Shown here piece after piece: positions 14,106 to 21,540 of a DNA stretch of 29,273 nucleotides. The notes beneath the pieces were generated by a model. It ran no database searches and was not told where the DNA came from. It worked only from the letters and a program-made list of their open reading frames with translations. Source of the stretch: Ilumatobacteraceae bacterium (GTDB taxonomy: Bacteria; Actinomycetota; Acidimicrobiia; Acidimicrobiales; Ilumatobacteraceae); contig JALQWV010000196.1 in NCBI GenBank assembly GCA_023263465.1, forward strand, positions 1 through 29,273, given 5' to 3'. Position 1 is the stretch's first letter. Each line of letters starts with the position of its first letter. The position numbers and the translations under genes were made by a program.

Positions 14106-15704
14106 TCACGTATTACGGCGATTCTCGGCCTTTCGCTCTGAGTCAAGCCGTTCGAGTGCTGGTGCCTCAAAGGTCATATGGGTCATAGCATCGGCAACGG
14201 CCCGGTGGCCAGCCTGTTCGGCGATCAGACGGTGCATTTCGATAACGACCCGCCGATACGCGGGGTGTCCCTGTGGCGCTGATCGGAGCTCGAGTAGGTG
14301 GATCGCTTCACGAGCATTGAACTGCATGCTGTAGCGAAGTCGGTAGGCCATGGAAATCGCATATGCAGCTTGCTCTGGATAGTCCGGGCGTAAAGCCTCG
14401 TACAGTGTCGCTGAACGGGTCATTGACTCTGCAAACTCGTCTCCAACTCCAGCCTCAGCAACGAGTTCAGGCATCACATATCCATGATCGGGAGACAATC
14501 TTTGCCACTCAATGGTGAGTAGACGATGTCGTTGTAAATCCCTAAATGCCCCGTAATCGCCAAGGACATCAAAGCGATAGTCAATTCTTTCAAATGCTCG
14601 TCCAGGTTTGTGACGACGATTCTCTCGGTTACCTACATAGGCGGCGATGAGGCGAACTTTTTCGTCATGACTCAATTGGGCAACACGATTGAGTAACTGC
14701 GATTCAGGAAGATGGGAATGCGCATAACAAATTGCAGCAAGCAATTTATTTTCACCATCAGGATCAAAATCAATCAATTCAACTTCGTTGACTGGATCGG
14801 GCTCGAGCGCGCCAAACATATCATCGACCAAGAAAGCAGTCTGATCGGCGTTGGTTGCAAGATAGCTACTCCACTTCCCTCCTCGTTCAGGTAAATCAAC
14901 ACGTCGCAAGAAACTCGGGATCACCTTTCGTAGCTCAGTCAGCATCATGTCGGCATATTGGCGTGACTCAGGGAGTGGATGCGCACGCATGCGCAATAAC
15001 ATCGATTCGTAGGCTTGACCTGTGCCAAAAATACCAACATTTGATAGTGCGCTAGCCGGCAATATTCCGCGCACGGCATCGAGGCCTTTGGCTCGTGTTG
15101 CCTGACGATACACAAAATCTGAGTCATTGATTCCGCGGGGAATTGATTTACGTACATGCTCAGTTACGGATTGAACTAGTGAGCTGTAACTATCAAACAT
15201 TCGATCCATATCGCCCACGTAGCGAGTTCCGTACGGACCACTCAAAATTTCGGGATCTCGGTAATAGCGGTATCTCCCGCCTAAACGAGCGTCATAGTTG
15301 ATATACCTCGTGCTCTGTTCGAGGTAACTCATCAACCGTCCCCACTCAAGAATCTTTGTCAAGATATTGGAAGCCTGTTCGCACGCTAGATGTACACCAC
15401 CAAGCTGAGCCACCGAGTCATCTCCATATTCAACAAACACCTTTTCGTACAATGCCTCTGCTTTATCAATGCCAATCGTGGCGTCGACCCCGATATCACC
15501 TGTTAAGTCGAGGTCATTGACGAACTCATCGAGGAACAATCGACGCAAGCTCTTGGGACTACGGCTGTATCGAGCAAACAACGCACCCTTAACCACTTCG
15601 GGCAGGTTGACAAGCGCAAAAACTGGGAGGTCTAGGTTGGTGAAGTACCTCTTGAGTATTTCCGCTTCATCGTCTTGGAAAACCTCAGGAATGTAGACCG
15701 TCAC
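14106..15704 (-). CDS. Double-length ThyX-like protein (FAD-dependent thymidylate synthase family)
   Basis: The protein has about 532 residues, roughly twice the usual ThyX length, and appears to be two ThyX-like units in tandem. In the first half 'GDDSVAQLGGVHLA' leads to 'WGRLMSYLEQSTRY' (121-134), which aligns with the ThyX motif RHR-x7-S-x-R but has WGR in place of RHR. A matching 'RGILPASALSNVGIFGTG' segment follows. In the second half 'DLQRHRLLTIEWQRLSPD' keeps RHR (392-394) but lacks the S-x-R part. Classical ThyX is a homotetramer that methylates dUMP with FAD, NADPH and methylene-THF; whether this form does so is unclear. GTG 15704 is preferred (TAAGAT eight bases upstream); TTG 15713 is the alternative. 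Confidence 0.78.
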   Translation of the reverse strand: MTVYIPEVFQDDEAEILKRYFTNLDLPVFALVNLPEVVKGALFARYSRSPKSLRRLFLDEFVNDLDLTGDIGVDATIGIDKAEALYEKVFVEYGDDSVAQLGGVHLACEQASNILTKILEWGRLMSYLEQSTRYINYDARLGGRYRYYRDPEILSGPYGTRYVGDMDRMFDSYSSLVQSVTEHVRKSIPRGINDSDFVYRQATRAKGLDAVRGILPASALSNVGIFGTGQAYESMLLRMRAHPLPESRQYADMMLTELRKVIPSFLRRVDLPERGGKWSSYLATNADQTAFLVDDMFGALEPDPVNEVELIDFDPDGENKLLAAICYAHSHLPESQLLNRVAQLSHDEKVRLIAAYVGNRENRRHKPGRAFERIDYRFDVLGDYGAFRDLQRHRLLTIEWQRLSPDHGYVMPELVAEAGVGDEFAESMTRSATLYEALRPDYPEQAAYAISMAYRLRYSMQFNAREAIHLLELRSAPQGHPAYRRVVIEMHRLIAEQAGHRAVADAMTHMTFEAPALERLDSERKAENRRNT

Positions 15705-15712
15705 GAGGGGCA

Positions 15713-15718
15713 ATCTTA
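15713..15718 (-). promoter_or_regulatory. Putative -10 hexamer for the ThyX-like gene
   Basis: TAAGAT on the minus strand ends eight bases before GTG 15704. The perfect palindrome at 15742-15760 lies just upstream of where a -35 element would be. Confidence 0.33.
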
Positions 15719-15741
15719 GAAGTCCCGCTCGGTGTTATCAG

Positions 15742-15760
15742 GTATGCCTGTCAGGCATAC
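15742..15760. repeat. Perfect 19-base palindrome between the lipid-kinase-like and ThyX-like genes
   Basis: GTATGCCTGTCAGGCATAC reads the same on both strands except for the central base. Each arm is nine bases. It covers the last codons and stop of the minus-strand gene ending at 15751 and lies upstream of the ThyX-like start. No T-tract follows on either strand, so an operator or an RNA hairpin is likelier than a standard Rho-independent terminator. Confidence 0.7.
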
Positions 15761-16371
15761 ACCTGAACGCAGTCGCTTTGCACCCTGCAGGAAACCTTGG
15801 TCACCATTCCCACAAATTGACCATCAATGACGAGACGCTGAGGATTTCCCTTCCAATGGAAAAAATCCCCTTGGCTATAAGACAACAGCGGGTGCGGAAG
15901 GTGGGCCCCAACCATGGCCTTGCGCCACATCATTCTTCGTTGGCTCCACCGCATAGCTCCTGACACTTCAAAAATATCCAGTTTTCCGTCGTTGAGATGC
16001 GCACGAGGTGCGATCTCGTGTTTCCTCCAATATCCACTATTCGTAACAACAGTGATTGCGCCACGGAAAAACCTTCGGGTAATGCTCATCGATGCAATGC
16101 AAACGTCGGTGTGTTCTGTTCCCGCCGCGTCTGTGTAAGAAACGACAATGGCATCAATAACTACCCGAAGGCATTCAGTATCCCGTGGACGATCTAGAAC
16201 TCCAAGTACTCGGGGAATATCACCAGACTTCATAAAAATAGATTGCTCGTGAATGTGCTTTGCTGAATTGTCCCGCAGGAAGATGCCAAGTTTACGGTCG
16301 GATGTCATATTCAAAGGACGCTGAGGTAGAGGTGACGCAGAGCCCCACGGAGTTCCTGGAGAAATCGGCAT
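15751..16371 (-). CDS. Orphan C-terminal domain of a YegS/DgkB-type lipid kinase
   Basis: The 206-residue protein resembles the C-terminal beta-sandwich domain of diacylglycerol/ceramide-type lipid kinases: 'NSGYWRKHEIAPRAHLNDGKLDIFEVSG' followed by 'MMWRKAMVGAHLPHPLLSYS' and, near the end, 'PQRLVIDGQFVGM'. The N-terminal catalytic domain with its GGDGT loop is absent, both in this gene and immediately upstream, where the frame ends in the helicase. The protein therefore should not phosphorylate lipids by itself; it might bind lipid or partner with another protein. ATG 16371 lies two bases after the helY stop, which implies coupled translation. It could be a decayed kinase, but the reading frame is intact and the domain ends are clean. 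Confidence 0.65.
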   Translation of the reverse strand: MPISPGTPWGSASPLPQRPLNMTSDRKLGIFLRDNSAKHIHEQSIFMKSGDIPRVLGVLDRPRDTECLRVVIDAIVVSYTDAAGTEHTDVCIASMSITRRFFRGAITVVTNSGYWRKHEIAPRAHLNDGKLDIFEVSGAMRWSQRRMMWRKAMVGAHLPHPLLSYSQGDFFHWKGNPQRLVIDGQFVGMVTKVSCRVQSDCVQVYA

Positions 16372-16373
16372 GG

Positions 16374-18986
16374 TTACATCTTCCCTATCTGACTCGAGGC
16401 TGCGATCACACCGGTGAATAGCGACTTTGCTGCCTCCGCGCACGTTGAAGTTGAAATCAACTGTTCATCAAGTGTGGTGAACTGTCGAAGGATGTCGATG
16501 AGTTGTTTCATGGTACGAACAAAATCGCCGGCTGTCATGTCATCTTCGTCCAAGATGTCAAATAGCGACGTTCCTTGCGACCAATCAAATGCAGTTGCCA
16601 TGAATCTTGGGTCAGGTGCACGATGTGGTACTAACCCAGCGCGGATCTCGCTGGAGGTAATTCGTCTACTGATACTTTCAATGTCAGACCATCTCTTTTT
16701 TAATTCGGCGTTGGGAAAATGTGGTCTTACGCTTTCGTCTCGTCGTCGATCCTCGAATACAAATACTGATGCAAGGCTTGCGATCTCGTGTGAAGACAAT
16801 CCTCTAAAAACACCAGATGATATGCATTCCGCAATCAGTAAATCTGACTCATGGAAAATTCGTCCGAGCATTGCGCCTTTGTGTGTGAGCGACCAGTCAT
16901 CAACATAGCCCCACTCTTCAAGCAGCATGGTGAGGTCGTCAAACTTTTTGCTTACCGACTGCGCAGAACTTGACACACGTCTTTCAAGTTGTTGGAGTTC
17001 TTTTAGAATTCTGTCTGCAGATTCTGCAGCGTTTAACTTGAATTTCGCATCGGGGTCACGCAGAAACGGATGATCGGGGTTGCTTCGAGCGTCCCTCTTG
17101 CCACTCCGTGAAAGGACTCGCTCACTGACCTTAAATTTCGCCAATTTTTGCGAAGTCTCCTTAAGGAATCGCGAGTTAGTTGGCTGAAATGGCACAGGCA
17201 AATCAATATGTCCGATGGTGTAAATAATGTCCGTGACGTCTCGTGACGTGAGCGCTCGAACTCCCCTATTAATTGACAGCAAGGAAAGTTTGCCTCCTGT
17301 ACCGCGACTAGCAGTTGAAATGACAATGAGTCGATCGCTCCCCTTTGCATCGCCAATGAGGACAACATCACCTGGACGTAAACGGGCAAACTGGGCCTCG
17401 ATGTCAGGCGCAACCTTGGTCTTTTGGTTGCCTTTGCGATAACTTTCAACATCGCCGTAATCGCTCAATGATTGTTGGCGCAATCGTTGCTCCTCTTTTC
17501 CACGACGTGCGATACGGGCCTGTATTTCAACAATTTCTCGACCCGATTGGAATTGTGCAAAGGACAAATTCAGCAAGTGACGCGCTTGAATCCGACTTGT
17601 GTTGCGAATCAGATTGGCTGCCATGTTGTACGTAGGACGAAAAGCTGAATTGAGTACAAAAGATCGGCTAGAAACTAAGGAAGCAACTTGCTCAAAGCTG
17701 ACGAACGGATTCCACAGTGTGAGGGCATGGCCGACCGTATCTAATCCCCGCCTACCAGCTCGACCCGTGAGTTGCGAGAAATCTGATGGCTTGAGAATCT
17801 GGTGCGTCTCACCGTTGTACTTCGTGATCTTGTCGAGTACAACAGCTCGTGCCGGCATGTTAATTCCAACAGCAAGGGTCTCGGTGGCGAAAACCACTTT
17901 AACCAATCCTTGCGCGAAGCATTCCTCAACTGCTTCTTTAAAGCTGGGAACTAGTCCAGCATGGTGCACACCGATACCAGCTTCCAATTGTCGTAGGAAT
18001 CGCGTGTAATCCAGTGCTGCTAGATCGTCATCGGTGAAGGATTCGACATGGCTCTCTAGAGTGCGTGCAATAATTTCACGTTCTTGTTTATTTGTGAAGG
18101 AAATCCCCAATTTCAAACACGATTGAGCAGCCTCATCACATTGATTTCTGCTGAAAATGAAATATATCGCAGGAAGCAGATCATCTTCTTGTAGTTGCAT
18201 CAAAACATCTGGACGATTAGGTGTGAAGAATCGACTTGATGGCCCAGGTTGCCTTCCCCGAGATCCGTACGGGTGTTGCTTTCTTGTTCGCTGAGGCGAC
18301 ATTGCTTCAATTTTGGAAACCTGTTCATTGGGTTTTCCACCAATGATCGTGTCGAAGACACGCAACTGATTTGTCGTCTTGTCTCCGACAACGTAATGAT
18401 TAATAAGCTCAACTGGTCGTTTAGTTTCAATAATCGGTCTCGTGGGTCCACGGACTGTGGTCAACCACTCACACAATTCATCAGCGTTACTCACCGTTGC
18501 CGATAGGCACACCAACTGAACCGTTGGGTCAAGATGGATAATCACCTCTTCCCAAACGGGACCACGATAGGCGTCCTGAAGAAAGTGAACCTCGTCCAAT
18601 ACAACAACACCAAGATTGTCAATGTTTGACGACCGAGCGTAAATCATATTGCGCAATACTTCAGTGGTCATCACAACGATTGGAGCAAGTGCGTTAATAC
18701 TGTTATCACCTGTTAGCAATCCAACATCGTTAGATCCATACAGATTGACCAGTTCATGAAATTTCTGATTTGAGAGAGCCTTGATGGGAGCCGTATAAAA
18801 AGCTCGCCTGCCGTTCTTTCGTGACAGTCCAATTGCGTATTCAGCTACGACCGTCTTGCCGGAACCAGTAGGCGCTGCCACAAGCACGCTTTCACCGGCG
18901 TCGATGCAGTCGAATGCTTGAATTTGGAAAGGATCAAGGTCAAAGGTGTATGCACCCGTAAGCGCTTTGCGATGAGGAGATGTCAC
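16374..18986 (-). CDS. helY: Ski2/Mtr4-like DExH-box helicase (HelY)
   Basis: The 870-residue protein is a superfamily 2 helicase. Visible motifs are Walker A 'APTGSGKT' (38-45), 'TAPIKALSNQKF' (motif Ia), the DEVH box (131-134), 'SATVSN' (motif III), 'VHHAGLVPSFKE', 'VVFATETLAVGINMPAR' (motif V) and 'QLTGRAGRRGLD' (motif VI). The large C-terminal region corresponds to the Ski2/Mtr4 helical domains. Actinobacterial HelY proteins have this layout and sit next to tatC and tatA near the proteasome genes, as Rv2092c-Rv2094c do. The expected role is ATP-dependent RNA unwinding in RNA processing or decay; direct evidence is limited. GTG 18986 is the start, six bases after the tatC stop. Confidence 0.92.
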   Translation of the reverse strand: MTSPHRKALTGAYTFDLDPFQIQAFDCIDAGESVLVAAPTGSGKTVVAEYAIGLSRKNGRRAFYTAPIKALSNQKFHELVNLYGSNDVGLLTGDNSINALAPIVVMTTEVLRNMIYARSSNIDNLGVVVLDEVHFLQDAYRGPVWEEVIIHLDPTVQLVCLSATVSNADELCEWLTTVRGPTRPIIETKRPVELINHYVVGDKTTNQLRVFDTIIGGKPNEQVSKIEAMSPQRTRKQHPYGSRGRQPGPSSRFFTPNRPDVLMQLQEDDLLPAIYFIFSRNQCDEAAQSCLKLGISFTNKQEREIIARTLESHVESFTDDDLAALDYTRFLRQLEAGIGVHHAGLVPSFKEAVEECFAQGLVKVVFATETLAVGINMPARAVVLDKITKYNGETHQILKPSDFSQLTGRAGRRGLDTVGHALTLWNPFVSFEQVASLVSSRSFVLNSAFRPTYNMAANLIRNTSRIQARHLLNLSFAQFQSGREIVEIQARIARRGKEEQRLRQQSLSDYGDVESYRKGNQKTKVAPDIEAQFARLRPGDVVLIGDAKGSDRLIVISTASRGTGGKLSLLSINRGVRALTSRDVTDIIYTIGHIDLPVPFQPTNSRFLKETSQKLAKFKVSERVLSRSGKRDARSNPDHPFLRDPDAKFKLNAAESADRILKELQQLERRVSSSAQSVSKKFDDLTMLLEEWGYVDDWSLTHKGAMLGRIFHESDLLIAECISSGVFRGLSSHEIASLASVFVFEDRRRDESVRPHFPNAELKKRWSDIESISRRITSSEIRAGLVPHRAPDPRFMATAFDWSQGTSLFDILDEDDMTAGDFVRTMKQLIDILRQFTTLDEQLISTSTCAEAAKSLFTGVIAASSQIGKM

Positions 18987-18992
18987 AGCGAA

Positions 18993-19784
18993 CTATTCGC
19001 CATCGGGTGAACGCTTCTTCTTCCTTCGCTGCGCTATGAAACCGATGAGTACTGCGAAAAGAATGAGCATCGTCATTGGAATGGCAAGTGCCAACATCGA
19101 GATAGGGTCACCGCTCGGTGTGATCACCGCTGCTATCAAGAATGTACCCATAATTGAATAGCGCCATTGTTTGATCAGTGTCTGAGGAGTGAGTACACCA
19201 ACCAGCTGCAAAAAGACAACGAGAACCGGAACTAGGAAGCCTGCACCAAATGCAAGAACCATCATGGCAACCAGGCTGATGTATTTCGAAATTTGATAGG
19301 TCTGTTCTACGCCAGAGCCAGACCACGCAATGAGAAACTCAAGTGCTTTATCAAGTGTCCAATAGGCAAGCCAAGCACCAATAAGGAACAGAATCACTGA
19401 GGAGACAATGAACGGAATTGAGTACTTCTTCTCTTGCTTGTTTAGTGCAGGAACGATGAACTTCCATAGTTGCCACATAATGACAGGCAATGCAATGATC
19501 AAACCGCCGTAGCCCGCAATGCGCATACGCGCCGATAAGCCCTCTATTGGGCCCAAAGTGAACAATGTTCCATCGCAATTGAAATCAGGGCGGGTTGAAC
19601 AGATATTGCGATACGGTTGGGTGAGAAAGCGAAGAAATTGATCGTAGAAAACCAAAATCACGATCGATCCAGTGACCACAGCAAGCATCATTCGAACGAG
19701 CCGCATTCGTAGCTCGGCCAGATGACCGAATATGGTCATTGAGCCTGCAGTGCCTGAGTGTTGATCTCGACGCAGACCGACCAT
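18993..19784 (-). CDS. tatC: Twin-arginine translocase subunit TatC
   Basis: The 263-residue membrane protein shows six hydrophobic helices and the TatC signature: 'TIFGHLAELRMRLVRMMLAV' at the N-terminus (the family reads HLxELRxRL), then 'PALNKQEKKYSIPFIVSSVI', 'FGAGFLVPVLVVFLQLVGVL' and 'SIMGTFLIAAVITPSGDPIS'. TatC recognises twin-arginine signal peptides and forms the translocase core for folded proteins in the cytoplasmic membrane. The basic C-terminal tail 'AQRRKKKRSPDGE' is cytoplasmic. Its ATG at 19784 overlaps the tatA stop by one base (TAATG), so the two are translationally coupled, and helY follows six bases later. Confidence 0.95.
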   Translation of the reverse strand: MVGLRRDQHSGTAGSMTIFGHLAELRMRLVRMMLAVVTGSIVILVFYDQFLRFLTQPYRNICSTRPDFNCDGTLFTLGPIEGLSARMRIAGYGGLIIALPVIMWQLWKFIVPALNKQEKKYSIPFIVSSVILFLIGAWLAYWTLDKALEFLIAWSGSGVEQTYQISKYISLVAMMVLAFGAGFLVPVLVVFLQLVGVLTPQTLIKQWRYSIMGTFLIAAVITPSGDPISMLALAIPMTMLILFAVLIGFIAQRRKKKRSPDGE

Positions 19785-20161
19785 TATTTGTCGTCCTCTG
19801 GATCTGTGTCAGGTAAACCAATTTCAAAAGGAACGAACTTCGGCTCGACGTCAATCACGGGCTCTTCTGTTGGCAGGTTTGGTGCATCGTGGTCAAACGT
19901 TGTTGCCTCTCGGAGCGTGCTGTTCACCTCTTGACTTGCCGAGTCAAACATTGACTTGTATCCCTGTGCAGTTTCCTTGAGCTCACCAATGGTGTCGCCG
20001 AAAGCTCCCTTAAATTCTGACTGTGCGTCAGTGGTGATCCGCTTAAATTCGCCGTACAACTTGCCGGCTTTGCGAATCACGCCTGGAAGCTTTTCTGGTC
20101 CCAAAATGACAAGACCTAAAATCATCAGGAAGAAGATCTCGCTTCCAGAGAAATTGAACAC
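19784..20161 (-). CDS. tatA: Twin-arginine translocase TatA/TatB family subunit
   Basis: The 125-residue protein has one N-terminal membrane helix, 'SEIFFLMILGLVILGPEKLP', an amphipathic helix 'GVIRKAGKLYGEFKRITTDA' and a long acidic tail. Position 8 is Glu, the residue typical of TatB, where TatA usually has Gln; the length also leans to TatB. In actinobacteria the gene at this place is called tatA, so the symbol follows position rather than proof. A second TatA-family gene is not in this window. GTG 20161 has a TANNNT hexamer (TAGACT) six bases upstream. It is the first gene of the tatA-tatC-helY unit and is divergent from the GDPD gene. Confidence 0.88.
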   Translation of the reverse strand: MFNFSGSEIFFLMILGLVILGPEKLPGVIRKAGKLYGEFKRITTDAQSEFKGAFGDTIGELKETAQGYKSMFDSASQEVNSTLREATTFDHDAPNLPTEEPVIDVEPKFVPFEIGLPDTDPEDDK

Positions 20162-20167
20162 CCCGTC

Positions 20168-20173
20168 AGTCTA
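20168..20173 (-). promoter_or_regulatory. Putative leaderless -10 hexamer for tatA
   Basis: TAGACT on the minus strand ends six bases before GTG 20161. Confidence 0.45.
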
Positions 20174-20197
20174 AACCTTGATCCTTCCGACAGTGCG

Positions 20198-20203
20198 TAG
20201 CAT
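20198..20203 (+). promoter_or_regulatory. Putative leaderless -10 hexamer for the GDPD gene
   Basis: TAGCAT ends six bases before GTG 20210. It is 24 bases from the divergent tatA hexamer. Confidence 0.45.
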
Positions 20204-20209
20204 GGCGAT

Positions 20210-20929
20210 GTGCAAGAGCGCATCTCGCCCCTTATCGATCGGCAAATCATGTTCGCCCATCGTGGGGCACGAGCCCATCTCCCAGAAAACACCATTGAGG
20301 CTTTTGAACTTGCGATTCGGTTGGGTGCAAGTGGTCTCGAATCGGACACGTGGATGAGTCGAGATGGAATCGCAGTTCTGGATCACGATGGAGTGGTCAA
20401 AGGGAGAATACGCAATAGGCCGATTAGCAACTACAACCGCAGAGAATTACCAAGTTGGATTCCGTCGCTTAGCGATCTGTACCAACGATGTGGATCAGAA
20501 ATGCATCTCAGTCTGGACATAAAGGACATCAACAGCATGGGTGCCGTTGTGGACACGATGAAGGAATCCGGGAACCCTAAGAAGACGTGGTTGTGTCATC
20601 CTGACCTGGCGTTCCTCGAGCAATGGGTTAGTCGTGTTGGCGAAGCGAATCTCGTGCACTCCACACGACTAAAGGTAATGCTGAAAGGTCCAGAACGACA
20701 TGCCGCAACCTTGCGCGACCTCGGAATATCAACTGTCAATATGCCCTTCGACGATTGGAATGGTGGTCTTGTTGCCCTATTTCATCGCTTCGGCATTTTG
20801 TGCTTTGGATGGAATCTGCAGTATCCAGAAGTGCTGACAACGGGATTACGCATGGGATTGGATGGAATTTTTAGTGATTGGCCCGACAGGGCTTCTGACG
20901 CAATGATCAAGCTCAACGGCTTTAGTTAG
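20210..20929 (+). CDS. Glycerophosphodiester phosphodiesterase family protein
   Basis: The 239-residue protein is a GDPD-fold TIM barrel. The catalytic residues are visible in 'FAHRGARAHLPENTIEAF' (His17 and Arg18 region, then P-E-N-T), 'LESDTWMSRDGIAVLDHD' (metal Glu and Asp, second His) and 'LSLDIKD' (metal). The C-terminal 'GLRMGLDGIFSDWPDR' is the usual last strand. The enzyme would hydrolyse glycerophosphodiesters to glycerol 3-phosphate and an alcohol. The motif reads ESDT where the family usually has ELDV, a mild variation. No signal peptide is seen, so it is probably cytoplasmic. GTG 20210 is supported by the hexamer upstream; ATG 20249 would remove the start of the barrel. It is convergent with lepB. 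Confidence 0.85.
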   Translation: MQERISPLIDRQIMFAHRGARAHLPENTIEAFELAIRLGASGLESDTWMSRDGIAVLDHDGVVKGRIRNRPISNYNRRELPSWIPSLSDLYQRCGSEMHLSLDIKDINSMGAVVDTMKESGNPKKTWLCHPDLAFLEQWVSRVGEANLVHSTRLKVMLKGPERHAATLRDLGISTVNMPFDDWNGGLVALFHRFGILCFGWNLQYPEVLTTGLRMGLDGIFSDWPDRASDAMIKLNGFS

Positions 20930-21510
20930 AGCCAGTGGAATGAACCGATTGGCCAAATGATGACAAAGGCTCGACCGACGACAAGGTCTTCTTCAATGGT
21001 CCCGAACATTCTGCTGTCAAATGATTGCGGACGATTGTCTCCCATAACAAAGAGGTGACCGGGTTCAACGATGGTCGAAGACATGTTTGGCACACGACAC
21101 CGATCCTCAAGATTTTCCTGTGCTAAGTCGTAGTCATTCAGATACGGCTCATCCACTTCCCTGCCATTGACTGAGACGATGCAATTTGTAATTGAAACTG
21201 TGTCGCCAGAAATTCCGATAACACGCTTAATAAGATCGTCATGTTGCACAACCACACCATCAGTAGTTACCCGATCAAAGACAACAACATCACCACGTTG
21301 AATATCGTGCAAACGATATGAAAGTTTGTTAACCAGCACTCGATTGTTTTGAAACATTGTCGATTCCATGCTTGGGCCACTGATATAAAACTGCTGTAAA
21401 ACAAATCCACGGACAACAAAGGCAATAACTAATGCAACGCCAATCACGATGACCCACTCGCGGATGGCCTCCGCTCCTAACTTTGTTTTTGACCCAGCTA
21501 CATCTGACAT
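20926..21510 (-). CDS. lepB: Type I signal peptidase
   Basis: The 194-residue protein has one N-terminal membrane helix (about 17-38) and the signal peptidase I catalytic pair: Ser47 in 'SGPSMESTM' and Lys95 in 'DDLIKRVIG'. The downstream box 'FVMGDNRPQSFDSRMFG' is also present. It cleaves Sec and Tat signal peptides on the outer face of the membrane. It lies directly behind pafA on the same strand (30 bases) and upstream of the divergent tat genes. The TANNNT hexamer TAGGTT eight bases before ATG 21510 may give it its own promoter. Its stop overlaps the stop of the convergent GDPD gene. Confidence 0.95.
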   Translation of the reverse strand: MSDVAGSKTKLGAEAIREWVIVIGVALVIAFVVRGFVLQQFYISGPSMESTMFQNNRVLVNKLSYRLHDIQRGDVVVFDRVTTDGVVVQHDDLIKRVIGISGDTVSITNCIVSVNGREVDEPYLNDYDLAQENLEDRCRVPNMSSTIVEPGHLFVMGDNRPQSFDSRMFGTIEEDLVVGRAFVIIWPIGSFHWL

Positions 21511-21518
21511 GAATTACC

Positions 21519-21524
21519 AACCTA
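21519..21524 (-). promoter_or_regulatory. Possible -10 hexamer for lepB
   Basis: TAGGTT on the minus strand ends eight bases before ATG 21510, within the 30-base gap after pafA. Confidence 0.33.
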
Positions 21525-21540
21525 GCAAGCCGAACGGATG

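Noticed and set aside
14106..15704. Possibility that the ThyX-like gene is a fusion artefact or pseudogene.
   Set aside because: The frame is continuous, both halves align with ThyX over their full length, and length and spacing fit a tandem duplication.
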